Shown here in pieces: positions 27,450-36,036 of a stretch of DNA of 64,000 nucleotides. The DNA comes from Gracilibacillus oryzae (GTDB taxonomy: Bacteria; Bacillota; Bacilli; Bacillales; Amphibacillaceae), in assembly GCF_009498735.1 (NCBI RefSeq), contig NZ_ML762433.1, positions 1 through 64,000 on the forward strand. The letters run 5' to 3'. How positions within the stretch are numbered: the stretch's first letter is position 1; each line of letters begins with the position of its first letter. The position numbers and the translations under genes are program-made. Under the pieces are notes generated by a model. It was not told the DNA's origin, ran no database searches, and worked only from the letters and a program-made list of their open reading frames with translations.

Positions 27450-28241
27450 TTAATTCACCTTAATTTGTGATCCTGTTGCCATAAATTTAACAGCGATATC
27501 CGGGAATTGGTTAGATAACTGCTCTGCTAAATATCGCATTCCAGCTTCTTCACTTTCTAAATGGCCTAACATGATAATTGACCTGTTAACACCTTGAGAA
27601 ATTGCGTCTCTTACATATTCGGGCGTTTCCCATTCAGGTCCTTCCCCGTAAATCACAAGGTCAACTTGTTCTTCTTCAAATAATGGTATGGAATGAGAAA
27701 TTCCTCCTCTATATCCAACTAATAAACCAACCTTGGTACATTGCGTTGATAAATCGCCCGCAAAACGAACATAGGAAATATTCAACATCTCTTTTAAATA
27801 TGTCATAATTTGTTCTACTGACATTGTCGGAAGTTCTACAACAGTAGAATAGGTATTATGTTCTTTTACATGCTGATCCCACTTAAGTAAAGTTAAAAGC
27901 CCCTGCATAATTGGATCAGGTTGATATCGGTGCATATAATCATGGAAGCGAAAAATAGCCAGCCCGGATTCTTTAATCAATTTTTGCTTTTTCCATGCTA
28001 CTGCATTTTCTATAGCAATATGGTTATCTGTATGACTGTAAAAAAGACCTTCATGCGTAATAAGAAGATCGACATCTAACTGTGCACATCTCTCAATTAT
28101 TTCATGTGTCGGCATAAAGGATACTGCAATTTTCTTCACTGTTTTATTTGAGTTACCATAATGTAAGATATCTACAGTATCATCAATCTCTTGTATTGGA
28201 TTGATTAACACACTAATGATATCTTGAATGTTGAGATCCAT
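27450..28241 (-). CDS. Nif3-like dinuclear-metal protein
   Basis: A 263-aa cytoplasmic protein of the Nif3/DUF34 family, which forms ring-shaped hexamers with two metal ions per active site. LLITHEGLFYSH and the C-terminal IMLGHLESEEAG give the His and Glu residues expected as ligands. The usual His-His pair of the first motif (THHP) is His-Glu here, so this is a divergent branch. The family function is unsettled; older annotation as GTP cyclohydrolase type 2 is not well supported. The ATG at 28241 is chosen because a frame extended to 28307 would run through a terminator hairpin. Its place between a binding-protein gene and GH2 suggests a metabolic link to the imported sugar. Confidence 0.82.
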   Translation of the reverse strand: MDLNIQDIISVLINPIQEIDDTVDILHYGNSNKTVKKIAVSFMPTHEIIERCAQLDVDLLITHEGLFYSHTDNHIAIENAVAWKKQKLIKESGLAIFRFHDYMHRYQPDPIMQGLLTLLKWDQHVKEHNTYSTVVELPTMSVEQIMTYLKEMLNISYVRFAGDLSTQCTKVGLLVGYRGGISHSIPLFEEEQVDLVIYGEGPEWETPEYVRDAISQGVNRSIIMLGHLESEEAGMRYLAEQLSNQFPDIAVKFMATGSQIKVN

Positions 28242-28260
28242 TACACACCCCAGTTCTAGT

Positions 28261-28295
28261 AAAAAACAAACACGGGAAGAAAGTCTCCCCGTGTA
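28261..28295 (-). terminator. Intercistronic terminator after the third binding-lipoprotein gene
   Basis: On the minus strand ACACGGGGAGACTTTCTTCCCGTGT forms a stable stem, followed by TTGTTTTTT. It begins 16 bp after the stop at 28311 and should uncouple the transporter genes from nif3-yesL-GH2. Confidence 0.82.
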
Positions 28296-28310
28296 TGCTC
28301 TTGTCATTAC

Positions 28311-29939
28311 TTATTTATTTTCTTGGTATACCTGATTAGCTAAATCAACATATCCTTGCAAGTTTTTAGCTTCTAATTCTTTCAGGTAAGCATCCCATTC
28401 GTCTAAGCTTCTCTCACCAACAATAAATTTTAATGTGTTCTGAGTTACATGGTCTTTAAGTGGTGTACTAAGCAACGAAGATCGCTCTAATTGCAGTGCA
28501 TCATATTTAATTGGCGGGTCTGGTAAAACAACTTCTTTTGTTTCATGCATAGCATTCTGGAATTCAATTTCTTCTTCAGCAAACATAGAGTGTAACAGTT
28601 CAGTTGGTCCACCATAAGAGAAATTACCACCTGAGAAACCGTAATCAATTTGCAGATGGTTCTCAGCTTCCGGATTCATTCCACGGAATGTTACATTATC
28701 AGCTAACATTCTTTCACCATTCTCTTTTGTAAAAGTTTCTCCCTCTACACCCCATTTATTAAACTCTAAACCTTCATCGCTATAGAGCATCCAATCGATA
28801 AACTGCAACATCGCTTCAAAGTTAGGATCATCTTTAACAGTTGCCGGGAACATTATACCATTCTCTAATTTAGTTCCAGCCATTAAATGACCAGCAGGGC
28901 CGCCTGGTACTACTATTTTCTTAATTGAATAGTTATCTGCACCTAATGTTTCATCCATCGTTGTACGATATTGTGTTAATGTTTGACCATTTGTATTAAT
29001 AATAAAGGAATCTCCATTAGTAAATTTTTGAATGGCAGGATCGTCTTCTTGCGTTACACTTTCCGGATCCAATAAGCCTTTTTCTACTAATCCATTAAAA
29101 TATTCAAGCATACTGCGATATTCATCTGTTGCTGGGGCAAAAATGAATTCATCTGAATCCTCCTGATACTCTAACATATTAGCAAGTCCCCAACCAGCTT
29201 TAGTACCAAAGCTAGTTGCAGCAATATTTAAAGTACTTTCCATTTTAAAACGGTCAGAGAAAGGAGTAGACTCTGGATACGCTTTCTTCATCTCTTCTAA
29301 TACAACTTCTAATTCTTCCCACGTTTTAGGTTCTTCAAGACCAAGTTCTTCTAAAATATCTGTTCTTATCGCTAAACTGTAATCTGGCCAAACGTTCTCA
29401 TGTAAACCTGGAAGCACATAATATTTACCATCTTGTTGACGTAAGCCATCAAGGAAAGGTTCAATTTCCCATTTCGCCACTTTATCCTGATAATGTGGCA
29501 TCATATCAACATAATCACTAATTGGCAGAATCGCTCCTGACGAAACAAATGGAGACTCTTCACCAGGATAGGTTTTGGGAATAATATTTGGAGCATCCCC
29601 ACTACTAATCAATAAACTTCTTTTATCAGCATAGTCACTCATTGGAACAGCTGTAGTGTCTAATGTTACATTTGTCATTTCTTTGATTTTTTCAAATAAC
29701 AGCCAATCATCTTTAATTGGGTAGTTTGGGTGATCACTGAAAAGTGCTGTGAAAGTTACTGGTTCAGTTGCTTTAAACGTATCGCCTACCCCATAATCTT
29801 CCATTGCAGCACCTGAAGTCTCCCCTTCTGATCCTTCTTTGTTTGCATCTGTTGATTCCGAATTATTACATGCAGCAAGAACACCAACAACAATTAACAG
29901 CATCAAGGCTAACATTATTTTTTTCGATTGCTTAATCAT
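28311..29939 (-). CDS. LipO-type sugar-binding lipoprotein
   Basis: Extracellular binding protein of 542 aa with lipobox VLAAC (about residues 20-24) and a short Ser/Glu-rich linker. The sequence pattern (TFTALFSDHPNYPIKDDW, FNKWGVEGETF) is that of the long LipO/YtcQ class. ATG at 29939 with AGGGGGAAAG. Its LplB/LplC permeases are encoded upstream, but a 250-bp repeat element now separates them from this gene. The ligand is not readable. Confidence 0.9.
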   Translation of the reverse strand: MIKQSKKIMLALMLLIVVGVLAACNNSESTDANKEGSEGETSGAAMEDYGVGDTFKATEPVTFTALFSDHPNYPIKDDWLLFEKIKEMTNVTLDTTAVPMSDYADKRSLLISSGDAPNIIPKTYPGEESPFVSSGAILPISDYVDMMPHYQDKVAKWEIEPFLDGLRQQDGKYYVLPGLHENVWPDYSLAIRTDILEELGLEEPKTWEELEVVLEEMKKAYPESTPFSDRFKMESTLNIAATSFGTKAGWGLANMLEYQEDSDEFIFAPATDEYRSMLEYFNGLVEKGLLDPESVTQEDDPAIQKFTNGDSFIINTNGQTLTQYRTTMDETLGADNYSIKKIVVPGGPAGHLMAGTKLENGIMFPATVKDDPNFEAMLQFIDWMLYSDEGLEFNKWGVEGETFTKENGERMLADNVTFRGMNPEAENHLQIDYGFSGGNFSYGGPTELLHSMFAEEEIEFQNAMHETKEVVLPDPPIKYDALQLERSSLLSTPLKDHVTQNTLKFIVGERSLDEWDAYLKELEAKNLQGYVDLANQVYQENK

Positions 29940-30361
29940 TTACTTTCCCCCTCTATCTTATTAGAAAAATTCCTATTCGAACGTATCAAACGATTGAATT
30001 GATAAAATCACATGAAGAACTTGCTCTATCATCACCTCCTTAAAGACCTGTTCGAATTTTGCCCTATTAGAGGAACATCAGCTTACGATACTTCATAAAT
30101 GACAACTTTTTGAATAATCCCTTAAAGTGCGGGTTCAAAAAGTCGGCAAAATAGAAGCAAGAAGGTCGAGGCGGTGCAGTGAGGAGCCTCGGAACGTATG
30201 GTTTGAATACGTGAGAAGCGGACTCGCAAACCAACGAGCTTCCACAGGATGTGGTGACTTCAACGTTCGACACACGACGTGTCGGTTCTTAGTTGAAGCT
30301 CCGCTAGATTCGCCTCTTATCATTTGGTGACTTTTTGAACATCCTCTTAAAGACAATTTTT
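29940..30361. other. Intergenic region disrupted by a repeat
   Basis: About 420 bp between permease and binding-protein genes of one transporter. Positions 30105-30352 are the dispersed repeat described separately; the remaining 29940-30100 is AT-rich leader without a recognisable promoter. Confidence 0.7.
30105..30352. repeat. Dispersed 250-bp structured repeat
   Basis: The element is bounded by near-identical 23-bp direct repeats, both starting ACTTTTTGAA and ending TTAAAG (30105-30127 and 30330-30352). Just inside is a perfect 12-bp inverted pair, GTTCAAAAAGTC (30133-30144) and GACTTTTTGAAC (30329-30340). Internal hairpins include CGTAT/ATACG around 30195-30212, CGACAC/GTGTCG around 30268-30284, and ACTTCAAC/GTTGAAG spanning 30256-30298. 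It is GC-richer than its surroundings. A truncated relative lies at 14.5 kb. Short open frames inside it are not credible genes. Confidence 0.78.
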
Positions 30362-31234
30362 TTACCCTTTAACAGAACCTAGCATAACCCCTGAAACAAA
30401 ATACTTTTGAATATATGGATAAACTAACAGGATTGGTAGAACAGTTAATACCATTGTTACTGATTTAATGTTTGCTGAAATCTGAACTAAGTTATCAGCA
30501 CTGGTTGCACCTGTTCCTACACTTGCTTCTGCACCTTTAATCATATTTCTTAAGTAAATGGAAACAGGAAACAGCTCTTTTTCAGTAAAGTAGATGAAGG
30601 CAGGAAACCACGAATTCCAATGGGTTACTGCGTAAAACAACATCATCGTTGCTAGAATTGGCTTGGATAATGGCAAGATAATTTTAAATAATATTCCAAA
30701 TGTATTGGAACCATCCATTATGGCAGCTTCTTCTAATTCTTCCGGTATATTTGCAAAGAACGTTCTCATAATCAGCATATTAAAAACACTTATAGCATTC
30801 GGAATAACAATTGCCCAGATAGAGTCTCCAAAGCCTAACGATGTTACAAGTACGTAGTTAGGAATTAATCCACCATTGAAGAACATTGTGAATACGAAAA
30901 ACATTGTTAGGAAATTTCGGCCTTTTAACCGTTTTTTTGCAAGTGGATAAGCAATCATAGTTGATAATACTAATGAAATAATAGTACCAACAACAGTGTA
31001 AATTACTGTATTTTTGTAATTAACCCAAAACATATTGTCCGACATAATGACTTTGTATGTTTCAATATTAAATCCTTTTGGCCAAAACGTTACCTGGCCG
31101 GAATTGATATACGCTTCCGAACTAAAAGACTGTGCAACAATATTAAAGAACGGAAATAAGGTAACGATTACAATTAGCATTAAAATAACAGTATTGAAAA
31201 TTTTAAATGTTTTATATTGCCATGTATCTTTCAT
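30362..31234 (-). CDS. LplC/YtcP-type ABC permease
   Basis: CUT1 permease of 290 aa with six membrane segments, EAA loop EEAAIMDGSNTFGIL...LPLSKP, and family-type end FVSGVMLGSVKG. The ATG at 31234 follows AGGAGGG; a longer frame to 31294 would overlap the upstream permease gene by 50 bases and has no ribosome site. Ten bases separate it from the LplB-type gene. Confidence 0.92.
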   Translation of the reverse strand: MKDTWQYKTFKIFNTVILMLIVIVTLFPFFNIVAQSFSSEAYINSGQVTFWPKGFNIETYKVIMSDNMFWVNYKNTVIYTVVGTIISLVLSTMIAYPLAKKRLKGRNFLTMFFVFTMFFNGGLIPNYVLVTSLGFGDSIWAIVIPNAISVFNMLIMRTFFANIPEELEEAAIMDGSNTFGILFKIILPLSKPILATMMLFYAVTHWNSWFPAFIYFTEKELFPVSIYLRNMIKGAEASVGTGATSADNLVQISANIKSVTMVLTVLPILLVYPYIQKYFVSGVMLGSVKG

Positions 31235-31244
31235 AATATCCCTC

Positions 31245-32201
31245 CTACCATAAACTATTATCTGTAATCCGACGTGACAGATAGTTAGCTCCAAAGACTA
31301 ATATCAGACCAACAATAGATTCAAATAACCCTATTGCAGTACCATAACTGAAGCTTCCAGACTCTAAACCGATTCGATATACATATGTTGCGATTACATC
31401 AGCTGTTTCATAAGTCAACGGGTTGTAAAGTAATAATACTTTTTCAAAACCAATTTGCAGGAAGTTACCAATATTTAGAATTAACAATACAACAATAGTT
31501 GGCATAATCCCTGGTATTGTTATATGAAGCGTTTGTTTCCACCTGTTTGCACCATCAATTCTGGCTGCTTCATATAATTCTTCGTTTATCCCAGTTAAAG
31601 CAGCTAAGTAAAGGATTGCGCCCCAGCCTAGACCTTGCCAAAGTTCAACACTTACAAATATAGTTCGGAACCATTCCGGCATCTGAATAAAATTAATCCG
31701 CTCAGATCCAAAAAATTCCAACAAACCATTTATCGGACCGTTTAATGCAACCATTTCAAACACCATACCTGCCACAACTACAATAGAAAAGAAGTGAGGT
31801 AGATATGAAGCCGTTTGCACAAAACGTTTGAATATGTGATTTTTTACTTCGTTCAATAATAATGCGAAAATGATCGGTGCTGGAAAAGTTATTATTAATA
31901 GCAAGAAAGCTAATATTAAGGTGTTGGCAAAGACATTGTAGAAAGCAGGATCACTTAGAAACATCTTAAAATAATAAAAGCCTACCCATTCTTCACCGAT
32001 GATACTGCCGCCTGGAATAAATCTTCTAAAGGCGATGATATTTCCAAACATCGGTACATACTTGAAAATGATAAGATAAATAATTGGCAAAGAAATCAAC
32101 GCATACAACTGCCAATCTTTCTTAAATGTATTGAATCTTCGGTTTCTGGAAATATTAGCATTGGTTAGTTTAGAATCCGTTTTTTTCCCTATTTCCTCCA
32201 T
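31245..32201 (-). CDS. LplB-type ABC permease
   Basis: CUT1 permease of 318 aa; basic N-terminus, six membrane segments, EAA loop YEAARIDGANRWKQTLHITI, ending RRITDNSLW. The first codons (MEEIGKKTDSKLT) and about 200 bp of leader resemble the scar ORF at 35864-35917 and its leader, which shows that a second gene of this type once existed there. Start ATG 32201 with GGGGGAG. Driven by the near-consensus promoter at 32388-32416. Confidence 0.92.
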   Translation of the reverse strand: MEEIGKKTDSKLTNANISRNRRFNTFKKDWQLYALISLPIIYLIIFKYVPMFGNIIAFRRFIPGGSIIGEEWVGFYYFKMFLSDPAFYNVFANTLILAFLLLIITFPAPIIFALLLNEVKNHIFKRFVQTASYLPHFFSIVVVAGMVFEMVALNGPINGLLEFFGSERINFIQMPEWFRTIFVSVELWQGLGWGAILYLAALTGINEELYEAARIDGANRWKQTLHITIPGIMPTIVVLLILNIGNFLQIGFEKVLLLYNPLTYETADVIATYVYRIGLESGSFSYGTAIGLFESIVGLILVFGANYLSRRITDNSLW

Positions 32202-32234
32202 TACTACTCCCCCTTTATATATTTCCCTCGCATA

Positions 32235-32248
32235 AGAAAGGGCTTACA
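32235..32248. promoter_or_regulatory. Possible cre-like site in the leader
   Basis: Minus-strand TGTAAGCCCTTTCT matches 12 of 14 cre consensus positions but lacks the central CG, which weakens the case. A similar site lies at the same place in the related leader at 35940. Confidence 0.35.
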
Positions 32249-32365
32249 ATTAATTGATAAAATAATTGGCACACAGCATCTAATTAACATCCAATCACTC
32301 TAGTATAACTAGTATGTCAGTTAGTGCACAGAGAATTAGTTGTTGTTCCTCTAAATCATAAGGGT

Positions 32366-32386
32366 ACTTTGTTTAATCGTTATACT
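32366..32386. promoter_or_regulatory. Shared operator-like block A, copy 1
   Basis: ACTTTGTTTAATCGTTATAC lies directly downstream of the -10 box and recurs at the same position in the promoter at 36037. The position suits a repressor that blocks transcription start, for instance a XylR-type regulator; none is encoded in the window. Confidence 0.5.
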
Positions 32387-32387
32387 T

Positions 32388-32416
32388 ATTATAATTTGTT
32401 CTTTAGGTTTTGTCAA
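32388..32416 (-). promoter_or_regulatory. Near-consensus sigma-A promoter of the third transporter operon
   Basis: Minus strand: perfect TTGACA (32411-32416), 17-bp spacer, perfect TATAAT (32388-32393). So strong a core promoter implies tight repression, consistent with conserved blocks on both sides. Confidence 0.82.
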
Positions 32417-32434
32417 TATACTAGAATGGTAGTT
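32417..32434. promoter_or_regulatory. Conserved block B (ACTACCATTCTAGTATA), copy 1
   Basis: Plus strand TATACTAGAATGGTAGTT, abutting the -35 box. The identical 18 bases occur at 36066-36083 and a near copy at 33778-33795. Confidence 0.6.
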
Positions 32435-32663
32435 TTTTTATTTTCTTTCGATATCATCTTATGTAGATGTCTCTTTCCCAAAAATATTTACCTATCTTAT
32501 ATCCTTTGAATACTTTTGTGTAGTGTAGCATACAATGTTTGATCTGCCTATGGAAGTTTTAAACATCAATAGTATCATCTTACATATGGGGTTAGACTGA
32601 TATATCTTATAAAGATCTGCCAGCTTTAAAAGACCGCCAAATAAAGAATTGCTTAAGAGCAGA

Positions 32664-32690
32664 AAGTGTGTGAAAAAAAGTCACACACAC
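32664..32690 (-). terminator. Probable terminator of the dehydrogenase gene
   Basis: GTGTGTGA (32666-32673) pairs with TCACACAC (32681-32688), nine bases or less after the dehydrogenase stop. The T-tract is short (TTTC), so termination may be weak. Confidence 0.55.
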
Positions 32691-32696
32691 CTTCTT

Positions 32697-33743
32697 TCAT
32701 TCAGGATATATCATAATTTTAATGCTCGTTTCTTTTTCCAATCGCGCTTTTTCTATCGCTTCTTTAATATCATCTAATTTATATTTATGAGTAATTATTT
32801 TCTCAATAGCTAAATCAGATTTACTTACTGCTTGAATGGCATTAGGATAAGTATTAGCATAACGGAATAAACCATAAACATCATGCTCTGAATCTACTAA
32901 ATGGGTAATATCAACAGGTGTTTCACTACTTACAGGCATACCAACGAGTACAATTCGGCCTCCACGTTTAACAGACTTTAATGCATCATTTATGGCAAAT
33001 GTATTCCCTGATGTTTCAATTGCCGCGTCAATTCCATTCCCCTTGGTTAAAGCATCAAGGCGCTCGTCAATATTCTCTTTCGTTGGATCGATGACTGCCG
33101 TGACACCTAATTCTTTGGCTAAATCCTGTCTGAATTTCACTACATCTGTTGCATAAATTTCCTTTACACCGTACATTTTAGCTGCTTGAATTGCTAATAA
33201 ACCTATTGGGCCAAGTCCTGTGATCAATATCCGGTCACTTGGCTTGATTTTCCCTCTATTCATCGCATGGATCCCAACTGAAAAAGGTTCGAGTAAAGCA
33301 CCTTCTTCATAGCTCATGTCATTTGGAATGGGAAATAAAAAATCACTTCGTACCGAAACATAGTCTGCCCACGCCCCATCAACTGGAGGTGTCGCCATAA
33401 ACACAACATCTGGACATAAATTATATCTGCCTGACTTACAATATTCGCAGCGGCCGCAAGTTACACCAGGTTCAACAGCAACACGATCTCCCACTTTTAA
33501 ATTTGTTACATTTTCACCAATTGCGATTACGTCACCAGCCAATTCATGGCCTAATATCAAAGGTGATTTTACTTCATAGCGGCCAATTTTCCCATGTTCA
33601 TAATAATGGACATCTGAACCACAAATACCGATACATTTTACCTTCACTAATGCTTCATCAGTTTTTATTTCTGGAATACTTACCTTTTTTATTTCCATAT
33701 CCAGTGGTTTATTTAACACTGCTGCTTTCATAAGTGCTGTCAT
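32697..33743 (-). CDS. Zinc-dependent sorbitol/xylitol-type dehydrogenase
   Basis: Medium-chain NAD(P)-dependent alcohol dehydrogenase of 348 aa. Catalytic zinc ligands are Cys41, His66 and Glu67 (CGSDVHYYEHG, GHELAG). The structural zinc cysteines are 96, 99, 102 and 110 (CGRCEYC...C), and the dinucleotide-binding loop is GLGPIG. The family oxidises sorbitol, xylitol or related polyols. The ATG at 33743 is used because GGAGG lies before it, while the ATG at 33758 overlaps that ribosome site. It follows the beta-xylosidase gene with a conserved regulatory block between them. In this context xylitol/xylulose interconversion is a reasonable guess. Confidence 0.87.
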   Translation of the reverse strand: MTALMKAAVLNKPLDMEIKKVSIPEIKTDEALVKVKCIGICGSDVHYYEHGKIGRYEVKSPLILGHELAGDVIAIGENVTNLKVGDRVAVEPGVTCGRCEYCKSGRYNLCPDVVFMATPPVDGAWADYVSVRSDFLFPIPNDMSYEEGALLEPFSVGIHAMNRGKIKPSDRILITGLGPIGLLAIQAAKMYGVKEIYATDVVKFRQDLAKELGVTAVIDPTKENIDERLDALTKGNGIDAAIETSGNTFAINDALKSVKRGGRIVLVGMPVSSETPVDITHLVDSEHDVYGLFRYANTYPNAIQAVSKSDLAIEKIITHKYKLDDIKEAIEKARLEKETSIKIMIYPE

Positions 33744-33777
33744 TGTGTCAACCTCCATAATTTTAAGATTCTCCAGG

Positions 33778-33795
33778 TATGCTAGAATGGTAGTG
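33778..33795. promoter_or_regulatory. Conserved block B, copy 3 (variant)
   Basis: TATGCTAGAATGGTAGTG differs from the two promoter copies at two positions. It lies 35 bp upstream of the dehydrogenase start, suggesting that this gene has its own regulated start of transcription as well as read-through. Confidence 0.5.
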
Positions 33796-33833
33796 TATGC
33801 AAATAATAATCCGCTTAAAAATGTTTAGATTGA

Positions 33834-35432
33834 TTATTTTTCTTCGTATTTAAAATAATCAAAGTCAGCATATTTCTTTCTTCCACTTAAATCTTGTGCA
33901 CAAATTCCTATAAATGCTCCGGTAAATGCTTGATCAATCATTTTTCCATAGTATTCAGCTTCCACATAATCATCTGAAATCTTGCTTGCGTCTAATACAG
34001 GGCCAATTTCTTTGAATGTCCCCTCATTTATCGCTAAATAGAATTGCAATTCATCCTCTTGTACAATCACCCGCATTTTATACTTTTTAACTCTCTCCTC
34101 AATAATTAGTGGTGTATTCAATGGTTCCTCATAATCCCCACGATCACTGCTCATTATTGAAATAAAACTCTTTTCCAGGTCCTCATCGTAAGAAGCTGAG
34201 AGATAGATATAATTTTGGGTATTGTAGTAATATATTAATCCCGCCATTTGCTGATAACTTTCCGGATTATATTCAAAACTCGTCTCAGCTGTAAAACTAT
34301 GGCTTTGTTGTCTCCGTGCAATCAAGCTTTGCTGATGCTTAGAATAGAGCGATTCACGGCCATACAATCTTAGTGAACCAGGATTGTCTGTTAAGCTTGC
34401 CCAACTATTGTCGATCGGTTCTCTTAAGGTATTAAGGTGTTGGCTGATTTTATTCTGGTCAAAATTTTCAATGAATGACTGCTTTTCTTCCAATAGCTTT
34501 TCATTTGCTATTTTCACTTTATCTAAAGGATTGTTTGTGCCTTGTGCTAAACGAATCCAACCATCTTCTGTAAACACTGCCTCCTGCAGTGCAGTCTCAC
34601 GTCCAAGTGTACATCTCATCTTCGGGCGAAGGGGGCGTGAACAGAGATGTGCAATATAGTAATTTCCATCAACACTTTCTACTAAACTTGCATGCCCGGC
34701 TTTTTGTAAAGTTAATTCTCTATTAGCAGAAGATGTCAATAATGGACCTTCTGGATCGGCATTATAAGGACCAAACAAATTTTTTGACCTTGCTATAGTT
34801 GCCGCATGTTCATATCTGGTGCCACCTTCCGCTACAAAAAGATAAAAATACTCACCAAGTTTATAAATATGCGGACCTTCTGTTAGTCCGAGCTCTGTCC
34901 CTTTAAATATAGTACGAATCGGTCCTGTTAAACATTTCTTTTCTTTGTCATACTCTTGAATGATGATACCACCGAACGGATTCTTTCCTTTACGATGATC
35001 CCATTTCAAGTTAACCAGCCATGTTTTTCCATCTTCATCATGAAAAAAAGAAGGATCAAACCCGCTGCTGTTTAAATAAATTGGGTCAGACCATGGACCT
35101 TCAATATTGGTTGCTGTTACAACATAATTATGTGTATCTTTATATGGACCAAGATGACTTTTTACATCAGTAAACACGAGAAAAAATGTGCCGTTCTGAT
35201 AACTTAGGCATGGTGCCCAGACACCGCCGGAATCAGGATTCCCAAGCATGTTTAATTGTGACTTTCTTGTTAATGCATGACCAATTAATTCCCAATTCAC
35301 TAAGTCCTTTGAACGGTGAATTTGCACGCCAGGAAACCATTCAAATGTAGAAGTTGCAATATAGTAGTTATCCTTTACACGAAGAATGGATGGATCAGGA
35401 TTAAATCCTTTCAAAATTGGATTATTGATCAT
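33834..35432 (-). CDS. xynB: GH43 beta-xylosidase (subfamily 11 type)
   Basis: Cytoplasmic exo-beta-xylosidase of 532 aa that cleaves xylo-oligosaccharides to xylose. The five-bladed propeller carries the GH43 triad Asp13 (FNPDPS), Asp126 (GFDPS) and Glu185 (LTEGPH), each one residue before the numbering of Selenomonas SXA (14, 127, 186). The C-terminal beta-sandwich (about 320-532) is the usual domain of this subfamily. The ATG at 35432 fits the family's N-terminus; the frame open to 35501 would read through a stable hairpin. It follows the remnant xylulokinase gene. Xylobiosidase or arabinofuranosidase side activity is common in the family. Confidence 0.93.
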   Translation of the reverse strand: MINNPILKGFNPDPSILRVKDNYYIATSTFEWFPGVQIHRSKDLVNWELIGHALTRKSQLNMLGNPDSGGVWAPCLSYQNGTFFLVFTDVKSHLGPYKDTHNYVVTATNIEGPWSDPIYLNSSGFDPSFFHDEDGKTWLVNLKWDHRKGKNPFGGIIIQEYDKEKKCLTGPIRTIFKGTELGLTEGPHIYKLGEYFYLFVAEGGTRYEHAATIARSKNLFGPYNADPEGPLLTSSANRELTLQKAGHASLVESVDGNYYIAHLCSRPLRPKMRCTLGRETALQEAVFTEDGWIRLAQGTNNPLDKVKIANEKLLEEKQSFIENFDQNKISQHLNTLREPIDNSWASLTDNPGSLRLYGRESLYSKHQQSLIARRQQSHSFTAETSFEYNPESYQQMAGLIYYYNTQNYIYLSASYDEDLEKSFISIMSSDRGDYEEPLNTPLIIEERVKKYKMRVIVQEDELQFYLAINEGTFKEIGPVLDASKISDDYVEAEYYGKMIDQAFTGAFIGICAQDLSGRKKYADFDYFKYEEK

Positions 35433-35465
35433 TCGGCCCTCACTCCTTAAAGAGATATAAATAGT

Positions 35466-35505
35466 GAAAATGGAAGTGATGCTAATGATTTTCACTTCCA
35501 TTTTC
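35466..35505. terminator. Perfect 14-bp hairpin between xylulokinase remnant and xynB
   Basis: GAAAATGGAAGTGA (35466-35479) pairs perfectly with TCACTTCCATTTTC (35492-35505). It starts 6 bp past the stop of the remnant. The T-tract is poor, so it may act as partial terminator or as a transcript-stabilising stem. Confidence 0.6.
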
Positions 35506-35511
35506 TTGCTG

Positions 35512-35871
35512 TTATTTTCTAAATGACATCAGTTTTTCATTTAATGGTTTTGTTTGCTTATAAATCTCGCGATACATTACAAATAACTTTTCATATTTAT
35601 CCACGTTTTCATTAATAGGATGATATGTTTCCGCATCTTCTAAGAAAGCATCTGCGCATTCTTTTAGTGATCCAAACCAGCCAGACCCATAAGCCGCCAG
35701 CATTGCAGCACCCATACCAGGTCCTTGCTCCGTCTTTAGGCGGACAATTTTCGCATTAAAAATATCTGCCTGCATTTGAAGCCAATCTTTATTTTTTGCT
35801 CCTCCACCGATTGAGTAAACCATATCAATCTCTTTTCCATTCTCTCTGAAAATCGCAATCGATTCATTCAG
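35512..35871 (-). pseudogene. xylB: Xylulokinase remnant (C-terminal fifth only)
   Basis: Open frame of about 120 codons that begins right after a TAG at 35872-35874. It encodes LNESIAIFRENG followed by SIGGGAKNKDWLQMQADIFN and QGPGMGAAMLAAYGSGWF. This is the C-terminal ATP-binding part of XylB/FGGY kinases, which are normally about 500 aa. The N-terminal substrate domain and the first phosphate loop are absent, so it cannot be an active kinase. An internal ATG at 35823 has no ribosome site. The promoter upstream is intact. A functional xylulokinase must be elsewhere if this organism uses xylose. Confidence 0.9.
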
Positions 35872-35917
35872 CTATAATTGAAATTTTGGATCCTGTGTTT
35901 TTTTCGACTCCTTCCAT
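35864..35917 (-). pseudogene. Start of a lost LplB-type permease gene
   Basis: A 17-codon frame with good ribosome site (AGGGAG) reads MEGVEKNTGSKISIIAE and then stops. Its DNA and protein resemble the first codons of the LplB-type gene starting at 32201 (MEEIGKKTDSKLT), and the leaders are also alike. It is therefore most simply the 5' end of a paralogous permease gene, cut off by the deletion that also removed most of xylB. Confidence 0.6.
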
Positions 35918-35939
35918 TACTGGTCTCCCTTCCCCTTGA

Positions 35940-35953
35940 AGTAAGTGCTTACA
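35940..35953. promoter_or_regulatory. Possible cre-like site in the second leader
   Basis: Minus strand TGTAAGCACTTACT, 12 of 14 to the cre consensus with central CA instead of CG. It sits at the same place as the site at 32235 in the related leader. Confidence 0.4.
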
Positions 35954-36014
35954 AGATCAATCACTCATGTGTAACTAGTATGTTAGTAAAAAAATATTGG
36001 TAATTGATGAAAAC

Positions 36015-36035
36015 ACTTTGTTTAATCGTTATACT
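36015..36035. promoter_or_regulatory. Shared operator-like block A, copy 2
   Basis: ACTTTGTTTAATCGTTATAC, identical over 20 bases to 32366-32385 and at the same distance downstream of a TATAAT box. Confidence 0.5.
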
Positions 36036-36036
36036 A

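Larger units (their letters stand above)
32202..32696. other. Promoter region and 3' end region between permease and dehydrogenase genes
   Basis: 32202-32440 is the regulated leader and promoter of the permease operon (sites listed separately). 32441-32660 is AT-rich with no gene seen. 32665-32690 holds the weak terminator of the dehydrogenase. Confidence 0.7.

Noticed and set aside
27450-28241. GTP cyclohydrolase I type 2 function for the Nif3-like protein
   Set aside because: That name is a legacy annotation for Nif3/DUF34 proteins; the metal motif here is atypical and the context is glycan uptake.
30127-30356. Short open frames on both strands within the 250-bp repeat
   Set aside because: They follow from the higher GC of the repeat; no ribosome sites, and the element is better explained as structured noncoding DNA.
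35864-35917. Leader peptide for attenuation of the xynB operon
   Set aside because: Resemblance of codons and leader to the LplB-type gene start at 32201 explains it better as a truncated gene end.
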